Shown here: positions 1 through 5,171 of the stretch, one piece after another
Position numbering within the stretch: the first letter of the stretch is position 1
Layout of the letters: each line of letters begins with the position of its first letter
Assembly (NCBI GenBank): GCA_905373195.1
Contig: CAJPSG010000060.1
Location: 1-6,752 of the forward strand
Direction of reading: 5' to 3'
From: Kingella oralis
GTDB lineage: Bacteria; Pseudomonadota; Gammaproteobacteria; Burkholderiales; Neisseriaceae
DNA: 6,752 nt
Translations under genes and position numbers: made by a program
Notes under the pieces: generated by a model
Databases searched by the model: none
What the model saw: only the letters and a program-made list of their open reading frames with translations
Told to the model about the DNA's origin: nothing

Positions 1-119
1 GCGAACTGCCCTGCGGCGAAGCGGTAGCTTTCGGGGCGGGTGGTGGCGAAGGTGATGTGGGTGGGGCTATGGTGTTTTACCCAGAGGATTTGTTCGGTGG
101 TGTATTTATTTTCTTGCAT
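1..119 (-). CDS. fpr: Ferredoxin-NADP reductase, N-terminal fragment (partial)
   Basis: Only the first 39 codons are present; the rest lies beyond the left edge. The protein starts MQENKYTTEQILWVKHHSPT and continues through FATTRPESYRFAAGQF. This matches the beginning of bacterial Fpr-type ferredoxin/flavodoxin-NADP reductases, where a short strand (here ILWVKHH) leads into the FAD-binding beta-barrel and an F-x-x-GQF segment. Such enzymes are cytosolic flavoproteins that move electrons between NADPH and ferredoxin or flavodoxin, and they help in iron-sulfur repair and oxidative stress. No good Shine-Dalgarno sequence is visible: the bases before the ATG are C-rich. The start is chosen because it is the only ATG and gives the family-typical N-terminus. 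A DUS stem-loop lies 20-60 bases upstream. The NADP-binding half cannot be seen, so a related oxidoreductase remains possible. Confidence 0.7.
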   Translation of the reverse strand, partial: MQENKYTTEQILWVKHHSPTHITFATTRPESYRFAAGQF

Positions 120-139
120 GATGTGGGCTTTGGGGGAAT

Positions 140-179
140 AGGCAGTCTGAAAGTGGGATGGAGGGTTTTCAGGCTGCCT
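140..179 (-). terminator. DUS inverted repeat, possible terminator
   Basis: AGGCAGTCTGAA (140-151, one base off the Kingella-type DUS) faces TTCAGGCTGCCT (168-179, exact on the minus strand) across a 16-base loop, giving a stem of about 12-13 pairs with one G-T wobble or mismatch. It lies downstream of the minus-strand gene at 277-842 and just upstream of fpr. It could end that transcript, but there is no strong T tract, and it leaves little room for an fpr promoter below it. Paired uptake sequences acting as terminators are common in Neisseriaceae. Confidence 0.5.
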
Positions 180-276
180 TAGTTAGAAAAAAGTGTTATT
201 ACATCCAATGTTCTTTATAATTTAATAGCGTAGACTTGGAAAGCTGAATTATATTATGTTTAAAATCTACGAAGCG

Positions 277-467
277 TTACGGTAGAAATTCATTTGATAA
301 GGTTGTTTGTTGTGTACTCTTGAATTCCAAATGTAATTCATCATATCTTTTTTCTACTGTAAAAGACATTTCTAGCTTACGCCCATTTAATTCGGGAATA
401 ACATCATTAAATACAAAATCTACTTTGTTTCCATGCTGCTTTACGCTTTGTAAAAATGGAAAATCTT
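277..467 (-). pseudogene. Displaced 3' part of the exported-protein gene (frameshifted)
   Basis: After the stop of the upstream frame at 441-443, the -1 frame of the same strand is open from 471 to a TAA at 277-279. It reads DFPFLQSVKQHGNKVDF, then VFNDVIPELNGRKLEMSF, then TVEKRYDELHLEFKS, and ends LSNEFLP. The mix of charged and hydrophobic residues is protein-like and it abuts the broken end exactly, so it is very probably the original C-terminus. One lost base, for example in the A4 run at 466-469 or the T5 run at 452-456 (minus-strand sense), would explain it. Restoring it gives about 188 residues, a usual size for a small periplasmic protein. The new frame has a stop at 472-474, so the lesion must lie between 441 and 474. 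A sequencing error would look the same. Confidence 0.65.
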
Positions 468-842
468 TTGGTCAGGTAGAACCAGCTTAATTTTAGCGGA
501 ATTAACAGAAAGATTTTGTTGAGGAGTGCGTTCATTGATTGAAATAATTAACGCCGTAATTCTCGATCGTATTACGTATTGAACACAGCTTTCAGGTTGG
601 TATAAATCCTGAAAATGTGGGTGTTGTTCTGTAACATTCATGGTGCGTAATGTTGCTAACAAACCTAGTTCGCAAACTTTTCTAATATTACGATCACCTG
701 GATATTGCTCTTTGATGCGCTCAGTCTCTTGTACTAGTGTATCAGCTGATTCAATATCAAATTGAGCCATAGCTGATAGCGGCATGAGAGTGCTCAGCAC
801 AGTTAATAGCTTAACAAAAGATAAAATGGATTGTTTTTTCAT
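441..842 (-). CDS. Exported hypothetical protein, probably truncated by a frameshift
   Basis: I do not recognise the family. The 133-residue frame starts MKKQSILSF and has a clear signal peptide: basic N-terminus, hydrophobic stretch LLTVLSTLMPL, and an AMA site with likely cleavage after residue 26. The mature part is mixed alpha/beta in character with two cysteines (C57, C86) that could form a disulfide in the periplasm. It ends abruptly in FHFYKA; the true C-terminus appears to continue in another frame down to 277. A weak GAG ribosome site lies six bases before the ATG. Base composition is clearly more AT-rich than the neighbouring dapC and dapA, which suggests a different origin. It stands alone between two DUS inverted repeats (140-179 and 881-919). 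As it stands the product is either a truncated protein or non-functional. Confidence 0.6.
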   Translation of the reverse strand: MKKQSILSFVKLLTVLSTLMPLSAMAQFDIESADTLVQETERIKEQYPGDRNIRKVCELGLLATLRTMNVTEQHPHFQDLYQPESCVQYVIRSRITALIISINERTPQQNLSVNSAKIKLVLPDQKIFHFYKA

Positions 843-880
843 AAATTACTCGGCTTATTTAAATAGGTTTAATAACTATA

Positions 881-919
881 TTTTCAGGCTGCCTCATCCG
901 TTATTAGGCAGCCTGAAAA
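881..919 (-). terminator. DUS-pair terminator after dapC
   Basis: TTTTCAGGCTGCCT (881-894) and AGGCAGCCTGAAAA (906-919) are perfect inverted copies of the 12-mer plus two flanking bases: a 14-bp stem with an 11-base loop. It begins six bases beyond the dapC stop codon. The T4 at the end of the stem, on either strand, gives it intrinsic-terminator form. It also contains two exact uptake sequences (883-894 minus, 906-917 plus). Confidence 0.75.
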
Positions 920-924
920 CGCTT

Positions 925-2112
925 TTACGCCTGATACCAAGCCACCATCCGCTGCGCTGCTTCCACGCATTTTTCTATTTCATCCACTAAGGCAATGCGC
1001 ACATAGCCTTTACCGGGGTTCCCGAGCGCGGTATCGCGGGCGAAAAAACGGCCGGGCAACACTTGCACACCTGTGGCGCGGTATAACTCTTGCGTGAAGC
1101 GCAAATCGTCGCCATCGGGGATGGGCAGCCAAATGTAGAACGAAGCCTGCGGCATGGTTACACTAAACTTTTGCCGCAAAATAGGCACAACGCGGTCAAA
1201 TTTTTGCTGATAAGCGCGGCGGTTGGCTTCAACATGGGCTTCATCGTTCCAAGCGGCGATGCTGGCGCGTTGCACGGGCAAACTCATCGCGCTGCCGTGG
1301 TAGGTGCGATACAGCAAAAACGGTTTGAGCAATTTTTCATCGCCCGCCACAAAGCCCGAACGCAAACCAGGGGCGTTGGAGCGTTTGGATAGGCTGGTAA
1401 ACATGATGATGTTGTCAAACGTGCGCCCCAATTCGGCGGCGGCTTGCAGGCAGCCGATGGGCTTGTGTCCGTCAAAATAGATTTCGGCGTAGCATTCGTC
1501 GGAGGCGATGATAAAGCCGTATTTATATTGCAGTTCAAACAGTTGCGCCCAGTCGTCGCGCGTTAACACGCTGCCAGTCGGGTTGTCGGGCGAGCACACG
1601 AATACGATTTTGCAGCGCGCCCATTTGTCGGCGGGCACGCTGTGCCAATCGGGCAAAAAGCGCGGCGCAACAGTGTTGGCGTACACGATTTCGCCGTTGC
1701 CCAGCAGCGTTGCGCCCTCGTAGATTTGGTAAAACGGATTGGGCGACACCACCACAGGCTTTTCGCTGGCAACAGGGTCTAACGCAGCCTGAACAAAGGA
1801 AAACAACGCTTCGCGGCTGCCCAATATCGGCAAAATTTGCGTGTCGGGGTTCAGCGTTAAGCCGTCATAACGGCGGTGCAGCCAGTTGGCGCAGGCTTGG
1901 CGCAATTCGGGCAAACCCAGCGCGGCGGGATATTTGGACAGCTCGGGCAGCGCGGCAATCAGCGCATCGGTGAGCACGGGCGGCGTGGGATGTTTGGGCT
2001 CGCCGATGTAAAGCGGGATTTCGCTGATGCCCTCGGGTGGGGTGATGCCTTGCATGGCTTCGCGTAGGCGGGCGAATGGGTAGGGATAAAGCTGATTGAG
2101 GTGGCTGTTCAT
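925..2112 (-). CDS. dapC: Succinyldiaminopimelate aminotransferase (DapC)
   Basis: A PLP enzyme of fold type I (class I/II aminotransferases), 395 residues, which is normal for the DapC group of beta-proteobacteria. It makes N-succinyl-LL-diaminopimelate from N-succinyl-2-amino-6-ketopimelate and glutamate in the cytosol, on the way to diaminopimelate and lysine. Visible motifs in order: LYIGEP (34-39) near the N-terminus; YPAALGLPELR (61-71); NPF-Y around 125-128; N177-P-T-G, which contacts the PLP; D205-E-C-Y208, with Asp on the pyridine nitrogen and Tyr on O3'; the Schiff-base lysine K243 in SLSKRSN; R251; and R372 in YVRIAL, the expected carboxylate-binding arginine. AAGGA lies nine bases before the ATG, separated by a run of six C. 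It has its own promoter and terminator, although dapA lies close upstream on the same strand. Confusion with ArgD/AstC is unlikely because the N-terminal motifs are of DapC type. Confidence 0.9.
   Translation of the reverse strand: MNSHLNQLYPYPFARLREAMQGITPPEGISEIPLYIGEPKHPTPPVLTDALIAALPELSKYPAALGLPELRQACANWLHRRYDGLTLNPDTQILPILGSREALFSFVQAALDPVASEKPVVVSPNPFYQIYEGATLLGNGEIVYANTVAPRFLPDWHSVPADKWARCKIVFVCSPDNPTGSVLTRDDWAQLFELQYKYGFIIASDECYAEIYFDGHKPIGCLQAAAELGRTFDNIIMFTSLSKRSNAPGLRSGFVAGDEKLLKPFLLYRTYHGSAMSLPVQRASIAAWNDEAHVEANRRAYQQKFDRVVPILRQKFSVTMPQASFYIWLPIPDGDDLRFTQELYRATGVQVLPGRFFARDTALGNPGKGYVRIALVDEIEKCVEAAQRMVAWYQA
1782..1793 (+). repeat. Intragenic DUS-like site in dapC
   Basis: ACGCAGCCTGAA carries the full 10-base core GCAGCCTGAA and differs from the full 12-mer only at the second base. 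It lies in dapC, where the minus strand encodes VQAAL. Uptake sequences inside genes are usual in Neisseriaceae, so it may work in uptake, or it may be chance because the codons are ordinary. Confidence 0.4.
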
Positions 2113-2152
2113 GGGGGGTTATCCTTGTTGATTGAGCGATGCTGAATGGCGT

Positions 2153-2164
2153 TTCAGGCTGCAT
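2153..2164 (-). repeat. DUS variant with AT prefix in the dapC leader
   Basis: On the minus strand this reads ATGCAGCCTGAA: the complete core with AT in place of AG at the 5' end. It lies between the likely dapC promoter and the dapC ribosome site, so it would be transcribed in the leader. It has no inverted partner nearby. Confidence 0.55.
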
Positions 2165-2176
2165 CAAAGAGGTAGC

Positions 2177-2206
2177 ATTATAAAGCGTTTTGGTGGTGCG
2201 GCTCTA
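2177..2206 (-). promoter_or_regulatory. Likely dapC promoter
   Basis: The minus strand has a perfect TATAAT at 2177-2182, about 65 bases before the dapC ATG and downstream of the bamC terminator. The -35 region (about 2200-2206, TAGAGC/AGAGCC) is poor. Start of transcription would be near 2170. The call rests on the -10 box and on the preceding terminator, which implies a separate promoter for dapC. Confidence 0.5.
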
Positions 2207-2232
2207 CTTTGCTATATGGACTGCCTCAATAC

Positions 2233-2259
2233 AAAAAAGGCAGCCTGAAAAGCTGCCTT
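2233..2259 (-). terminator. Intrinsic terminator of the dapA-bamC unit
   Basis: On the minus strand AAGGCAGC (2259-2252) pairs with GCTGCCTT (2244-2237) over a seven-base loop and runs into six T (2238-2233). It starts 12 bases past the bamC stop. The downstream arm and the loop are an exact uptake sequence (2238-2249, read on the plus strand); the other arm is only a half copy, so this terminator uses one DUS rather than two. Confidence 0.85.
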
Positions 2260-2271
2260 CTATCGTTTCGC

Positions 2272-3411
2272 TTACTTCAACTCGTTATACAACTCGCGTA
2301 TCCATTTATTCGCACGCGCATCGTTCAACGGTTTGCCTTCTTGGTCTAACAGCACAACCCGTTGCCCATTGGGCTCTTGCACCAAGCCAACCAGCAACTG
2401 CTGTGCAGGTTGCGCCGTGGCAGCAGGCTGTTTGTTTTTCTTGCCTTTAAACCAGCGGCTCAACAGCCCCGCTTTGCGATTATCTGCCGCAGCTTGTGCC
2501 AACTCTTCGCTTTGGGTGGGCGCAGGGCGCACAATAAACATCCCGCGCTCGCTCACAAACTGCTGAACGGTTAAGCCCACGCGGTCAAGCGCAGCTGCAA
2601 TGCGGTTTACATTGCGTTCCGCCGCACCATACACAATCACGCTATTTTGTTCCAACTTGGCAAATTCTGTGCCTTGCGCTTGGTCGGCGCGAACCGCCGT
2701 TTGCTGTGTGGCAACCGCTTCATCCACGCCCAAATATTGCATAAAGCGCGACAAGAACGCCGCTTCTAAATTCGGGTCGTTGGCGCGGGGTTGCCAAATG
2801 GTGCTTTCTTCTTTTTTACTATCAAAAACTTCTTCCAAGCCTTTGTGCGTAAAGAAAATATCCAAATCGCCTGTTTGGCTGTTGCGTTCCATGCGAATCA
2901 AGAATTTATCGCGTTCGCTGGTGGTGTACACGCCGCCCATGCCCACTTTGTCAAACAGCTTGCGCAAGCCTTGATTGGGCAATTTGGCGCGGTTTTCCGC
3001 CCATTCGGTTTCCATTAAGCCCGCTTGTGGCTCTTCGGAATAAATGGTAAAGCCCGCTTCTTGCCAGAATGCGCGAAGCAGTGGCCACATTTCTGCTGCC
3101 GATTTGTTTTTCACCACCAACCAGCGTTGATTACCTTGACGCTCAATATGCGCGTCTTTCACTTGATTCAAAACTTTTTTGCCACCTTGCGATTGGGTTT
3201 CTTTCATCGCGTTGGGGCTGGCGGTTGTGCCTTTGGGCAGGCTGTATAAATCGCCATTGCGCGGGTCGTTCAAATCAGGTGGAACTTCCAAGCTCACAAT
3301 TTTATTGTTTGCCGATTGGTAATCCAGCTTGGGATTTTCTTTTTTACTGCCAGAGCAAGCAGCAAGGCTGATAGCGGTTAGGGCTAAAACAAGGGGTTTG
3401 ATGTGGTTCAT
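2272..3411 (-). CDS. bamC: Outer membrane protein assembly factor BamC (lipoprotein)
   Basis: A 379-residue lipoprotein of the BAM complex, which inserts beta-barrel proteins into the outer membrane. The N-terminus MNHIKPLVLALTAISLAAC is a lipoprotein signal with lipobox LAAC; C19 would be lipidated and the protein anchored to the inner face of the outer membrane. Next comes the unstructured segment typical of BamC, with VPPDLNDP and GDLYSLP, which in the E. coli protein runs along BamD. Two helix-grip domains follow: the first contains RWLVVKNKSAAEMWPLLRAFW and GLMETEW, the second NSVIVYGAAERNVNRIAAAL. A basic linker, FKGKKNKQ, and a C-terminal region ending in ELYNELK complete it. It is somewhat longer than E. 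coli BamC (about 344). Start: a GTG two codons upstream is also open, but GGAAGG lies five bases before this ATG and overlaps the GTG, so the ATG is preferred. dapA lies 18 bases upstream; the dapA-bamC order is also found in E. coli. Confidence 0.9.
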   Translation of the reverse strand: MNHIKPLVLALTAISLAACSGSKKENPKLDYQSANNKIVSLEVPPDLNDPRNGDLYSLPKGTTASPNAMKETQSQGGKKVLNQVKDAHIERQGNQRWLVVKNKSAAEMWPLLRAFWQEAGFTIYSEEPQAGLMETEWAENRAKLPNQGLRKLFDKVGMGGVYTTSERDKFLIRMERNSQTGDLDIFFTHKGLEEVFDSKKEESTIWQPRANDPNLEAAFLSRFMQYLGVDEAVATQQTAVRADQAQGTEFAKLEQNSVIVYGAAERNVNRIAAALDRVGLTVQQFVSERGMFIVRPAPTQSEELAQAAADNRKAGLLSRWFKGKKNKQPAATAQPAQQLLVGLVQEPNGQRVVLLDQEGKPLNDARANKWIRELYNELK

Positions 3412-3416
3412 GTACA

Positions 3417-3422
3417 CCTTCC
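3417..3422 (-). promoter_or_regulatory. Ribosome binding site that fixes the bamC start
   Basis: GGAAGG on the minus strand, five bases before the ATG at 3411. Its last base is the first base of the alternative GTG (3415-3417), so initiation at that GTG would leave no spacing. Confidence 0.75.
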
Positions 3423-3429
3423 AAAAAAA

Positions 3430-4305
3430 TCAAATCAAGTTGGTTGCTTTTAAAGCAGCACGAACTTTCTCTTGCGCGGCAGGGCTTAATGGCAAGATAG
3501 GCAAGCGCACGTGTTCCGCGCACACGCCCAGTTGCGATGCTGCCCATTTGGGCGAAGCGGGGCTAGGCTCGCAGAACATCACGTCATACAAAGGCACAAG
3601 TCGTTTATTAAGCTCACGGGCTTGGGCGATGTTGCCATCCAATGCGCTGTGGCACATTTGCGAGAACAATTTAGGCGCAACGTTGCCTGCCACGTTAATC
3701 ACGCCTTTGCCGCCGCACAGCATGTTTGCCATGCCTGTGGGGTCGTCGCCCGAATAAACGGCAAAGCCTTCGGGTACGTTGTTAATCAAGGAAACCACGC
3801 GCCCGATGTTGCCGCTGGCTTCTTTTACGCCCACGATATTGGGGATTTGCGCCAAGCGAATAATGGTGTCGTTGCACATATCCACAACGGTGCGCCCTGG
3901 GACGTTGTACACAATCATGGGAATGGCTGCGGCTTCGGCGATGGCTTTGAAGTGTTGGTACATGCCTTCTTGCGAAGGTTTGTTGTAATAAGGAACAACG
4001 GATAGGGTGTAGTCTGCGCCTAGTTTTTCGGCTGCTTGGGCGAGCACGATTGCTTCGCGAGTGTTGTTTGCGCCTGCGCCTGCAACCACAGGAATGCGCT
4101 TGTTGGCGGTTTTGATTACGGTTTCAACCACTTTCAAATGCTCATCAACGGAAAGGGTGGCGGATTCGCCTGTTGTGCCCACGGCAACGATGGCATCTGT
4201 GCCGTTGGCGATGTGCCATTCAACCAGTGCTTGCAGTTGTTCGTAGTTCACGCTGCCATCGGCGCGCATGGGGGTAATGAGTGCAACAATGCTTCCTGTT
4301 AGCAT
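3430..4305 (-). CDS. dapA: 4-hydroxy-tetrahydrodipicolinate synthase (DapA)
   Basis: A cytosolic TIM-barrel aldolase that condenses pyruvate with aspartate semialdehyde, the first committed step to diaminopimelate and lysine. From MLTGS it has 291 residues, against 292 in E. coli, and the numbering matches without gaps through the active site: T44-T45 in GTTGES, Y107 in PYYNKP, Y133 in YNVPGRT, R138, and Schiff-base K161 in GVKEASG. GDDPTG and the end [10 protein letters not shown] are also typical. Residues forming the lysine inhibitor site in the E. coli enzyme are mostly kept (S48, H56, N80, E84, Y106), but H53 is valine here, so feedback inhibition is likely but may be weaker. Start: a GTG three codons upstream overlaps the ribosome site AAGGTGA; the ATG at 4305 is five bases beyond it and gives the E. 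coli-like MLTGSIVA. It is probably co-transcribed with bamC. Confidence 0.95.
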   Translation of the reverse strand: MLTGSIVALITPMRADGSVNYEQLQALVEWHIANGTDAIVAVGTTGESATLSVDEHLKVVETVIKTANKRIPVVAGAGANNTREAIVLAQAAEKLGADYTLSVVPYYNKPSQEGMYQHFKAIAEAAAIPMIVYNVPGRTVVDMCNDTIIRLAQIPNIVGVKEASGNIGRVVSLINNVPEGFAVYSGDDPTGMANMLCGGKGVINVAGNVAPKLFSQMCHSALDGNIAQARELNKRLVPLYDVMFCEPSPASPKWAASQLGVCAEHVRLPILPLSPAAQEKVRAALKATNLI

Positions 4306-4310
4306 GATAT

Positions 4311-4319
4311 TCACCTTTT
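4311..4319 (-). promoter_or_regulatory. Ribosome binding site that fixes the dapA start
   Basis: AAAAGGTGA on the minus strand (4319-4311), with AGGTGA five bases before the ATG at 4305. The competing GTG (4312-4314) is part of this site. Confidence 0.7.
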
Positions 4320-4339
4320 ATTCGTGAAAAATTGAAAAA

Positions 4340-4358
4340 CGTTGCAACGTGTGCAACG
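4340..4358 (-). promoter_or_regulatory. Symmetric hairpin or operator in the dapA leader
   Basis: The minus strand reads CGTTGCA-CACGT-TGCAACG: seven perfect pairs around a five-base loop. A second symmetry, CGTTGCAACG at 4340-4349, is nested in it, so CGTTGCA also occurs as a direct repeat. It starts where transcription from the proposed dapA promoter would begin. It could be a stabilising 5' hairpin or a repressor site; I cannot name a regulator. Confidence 0.45.
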
Positions 4359-4365
4359 GCGCATG

Positions 4366-4393
4366 ATTTTAGCCTATTTCCAAGCCTGCGCAA
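4366..4393 (-). promoter_or_regulatory. Candidate dapA promoter
   Basis: On the minus strand TTGCGC (4393-4388) and TAAAAT (4371-4366) are 16 bases apart, about 60 bases before the dapA ATG. Both boxes are imperfect. No better pair is seen between the DUS at 4411 and the gene. Confidence 0.4.
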
Positions 4394-4410
4394 AATTAAA
4401 ACACATATTC

Positions 4411-4422
4411 AGGCAGCCTGAA
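4411..4422 (+). repeat. Single DUS with a second dialect on the other strand
   Basis: Exact AGGCAGCCTGAA in the divergent dapA-bfrA region. Because TTC precedes it, the 15-mer TTCAGGCAGCCTGAA (4408-4422) is symmetric about its central base, and the minus strand reads AGGCTGCCTGAA, the form reported for Simonsiella. There is no inverted partner nearby, so this copy does not form a terminator stem. Confidence 0.8.
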
Positions 4423-4603
4423 AGCTGTTTTTGTAAATAAACGTAAATATTTAGCGGGCAAAAATAGGGGGTTAATAACAATCAGCAATCATTTTCAAAT
4501 TAGTTATTTGATGTTGCTATGAATTTTGTGGGATAAAAATGCTTATCATCTTAAACCCATAGGCAGGGTATTGTTGATAATTGTTTGTATTTTAATATAA
4601 AAT
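4423..4603. other. AT-rich divergent intergenic region, no gene seen
   Basis: About 180 bases between the DUS and the bfr promoter. No open frame of note and no RNA gene that I can recognise. The only clear structure is GATAA-N6-TTATC at 4532-4547, listed separately. A second possible promoter, TTGATA (4574-4579) with TATAAA (4596-4601) and a 16-base spacer, lies at its right end and points to bfrA. Confidence 0.5.
4532..4550. promoter_or_regulatory. Weak Fur-like site upstream of bfrA
   Basis: GATAAAAATGCTTATCATC agrees at 13 of 19 positions with the classical Fur box (GATAATGATAATCATTATC) and contains a perfect GATAA...TTATC inverted repeat. Iron control of bacterioferritin makes it plausible. 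It lies roughly 90-105 bases before the proposed transcription start, more consistent with activation than with simple blocking. AT-rich DNA gives such matches by chance. Confidence 0.3.
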
Positions 4604-4631
4604 TTGATTTTTACTGAAACATTGCTACAAT
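4604..4631 (+). promoter_or_regulatory. Likely bfrAB promoter with extended -10
   Basis: TTGATT (4604-4609), a 16-base spacer, and TGCTACAAT, i.e. an extended -10 TGn followed by TACAAT (4626-4631). Transcription would start near 4638, giving a leader of about 60 bases before bfrA. Confidence 0.5.
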
Positions 4632-4643
4632 GCGCTCCGCGTT

Positions 4644-4658
4644 GAGACGTGATGTCTC
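4644..4658 (+). promoter_or_regulatory. Small leader hairpin before bfrA
   Basis: GAGAC-GTGAT-GTCTC is a perfect 5-bp stem with a 5-base loop. It is followed five bases later by a run of six T (4664-4669). It lies in the leader expected from the proposed promoter. The stem is too short to be convincing as an attenuator. Confidence 0.25.
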
Positions 4659-4696
4659 TCTCGTTTTTTAATATTCACATTACAAGGAAAATAAAT

Positions 4697-5161
4697 ATGC
4701 AAGGCGATAAAGAAGTTTTGGCTTATATGAACGAGTTGTTGGCAGGCGAATTGGCTGCTCGCGACCAATATTTTATTCACTCGCGTATGTATGCCGAATG
4801 GGGCTACAACAAGTTGTTTGAGCGTTTGAATCACGAAATGGAAGAAGAAACGCAGCACGCGGAAGATTTTATCCGCCGTATTTTGATGCTGGGTGGCACG
4901 CCTAAAATGACTCCCGATGGCTTGAACATTGGCACAACGGTGAAAGAATGCTTGGAAGCGGATTTGGCAACCGAATTGCACGTTCGCGCGGCGTTGAAAA
5001 AAGGCATTAAATTGTGCGAAGAAAAACAGGATTATGTTACCCGTGAATTGATGGTGGGGCAGTTGAAAGACACCGAAGAAGACCACGCGCACTGGCTGGA
5101 ACAACAGCTTCGCTTGATTACGATGATGGGCGAGCAAAATTACTTGCAAAGCCAAGTGTAA
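4697..5161 (+). CDS. bfrA: Bacterioferritin subunit BfrA (ferroxidase-type)
   Basis: A 154-residue four-helix ferritin-like protein that oxidises Fe(II) and stores iron in the hollow of a 24-subunit cytosolic shell. The diiron ligands are all present: E18, E51, H54, E93 (E. coli E94), E127 and H130, the last two in EEDH. The haem-ligating methionine that E. coli Bfr has at position 52 is threonine here (EEETQHAED), so a shell of BfrA alone should not bind haem in the usual way. The sequence closely resembles neisserial BfrA ([26 protein letters not shown]). Start: AAGGA lies eight bases before this ATG, and MQGD is the family-typical N-terminus; the frame is open upstream to ATGs at 4649 and 4652, but neither has a ribosome site and both would add non-homologous residues. 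bfrB follows after 10 bases, and its ribosome site overlaps this stop codon, which implies coupled expression. Confidence 0.93.
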   Translation: MQGDKEVLAYMNELLAGELAARDQYFIHSRMYAEWGYNKLFERLNHEMEEETQHAEDFIRRILMLGGTPKMTPDGLNIGTTVKECLEADLATELHVRAALKKGIKLCEEKQDYVTRELMVGQLKDTEEDHAHWLEQQLRLITMMGEQNYLQSQV

Positions 5162-5171
5162 GGATTAGGCG

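Noticed and set aside
180..276. Small gene or RNA between the DUS stem and the broken gene
   Set aside because: AT-rich with no convincing frame, ribosome site or stable fold.
466..474. Programmed -1 frameshift in the exported-protein gene
   Set aside because: The sequence CCAAAAG is not a standard slippery heptamer in this frame and no stimulatory stem follows; a plain mutation is simpler.
3511..4005. 164-codon plus-strand frame within dapA
   Set aside because: Shadow of dapA, rich in His, Ala and Gly from the complementary codons, with no ribosome site or family features.
4306..4400. Lysine riboswitch before dapA
   Set aside because: The leader is only about 55 bases from the expected transcription start, with one 19-base hairpin; the L box is far larger.
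4649..4696. Longer bfrA starting at MMSLSFF
   Set aside because: No ribosome site at 4649 or 4652; the extra residues are absent from known bacterioferritins, and AAGGA is placed correctly for the ATG at 4697.
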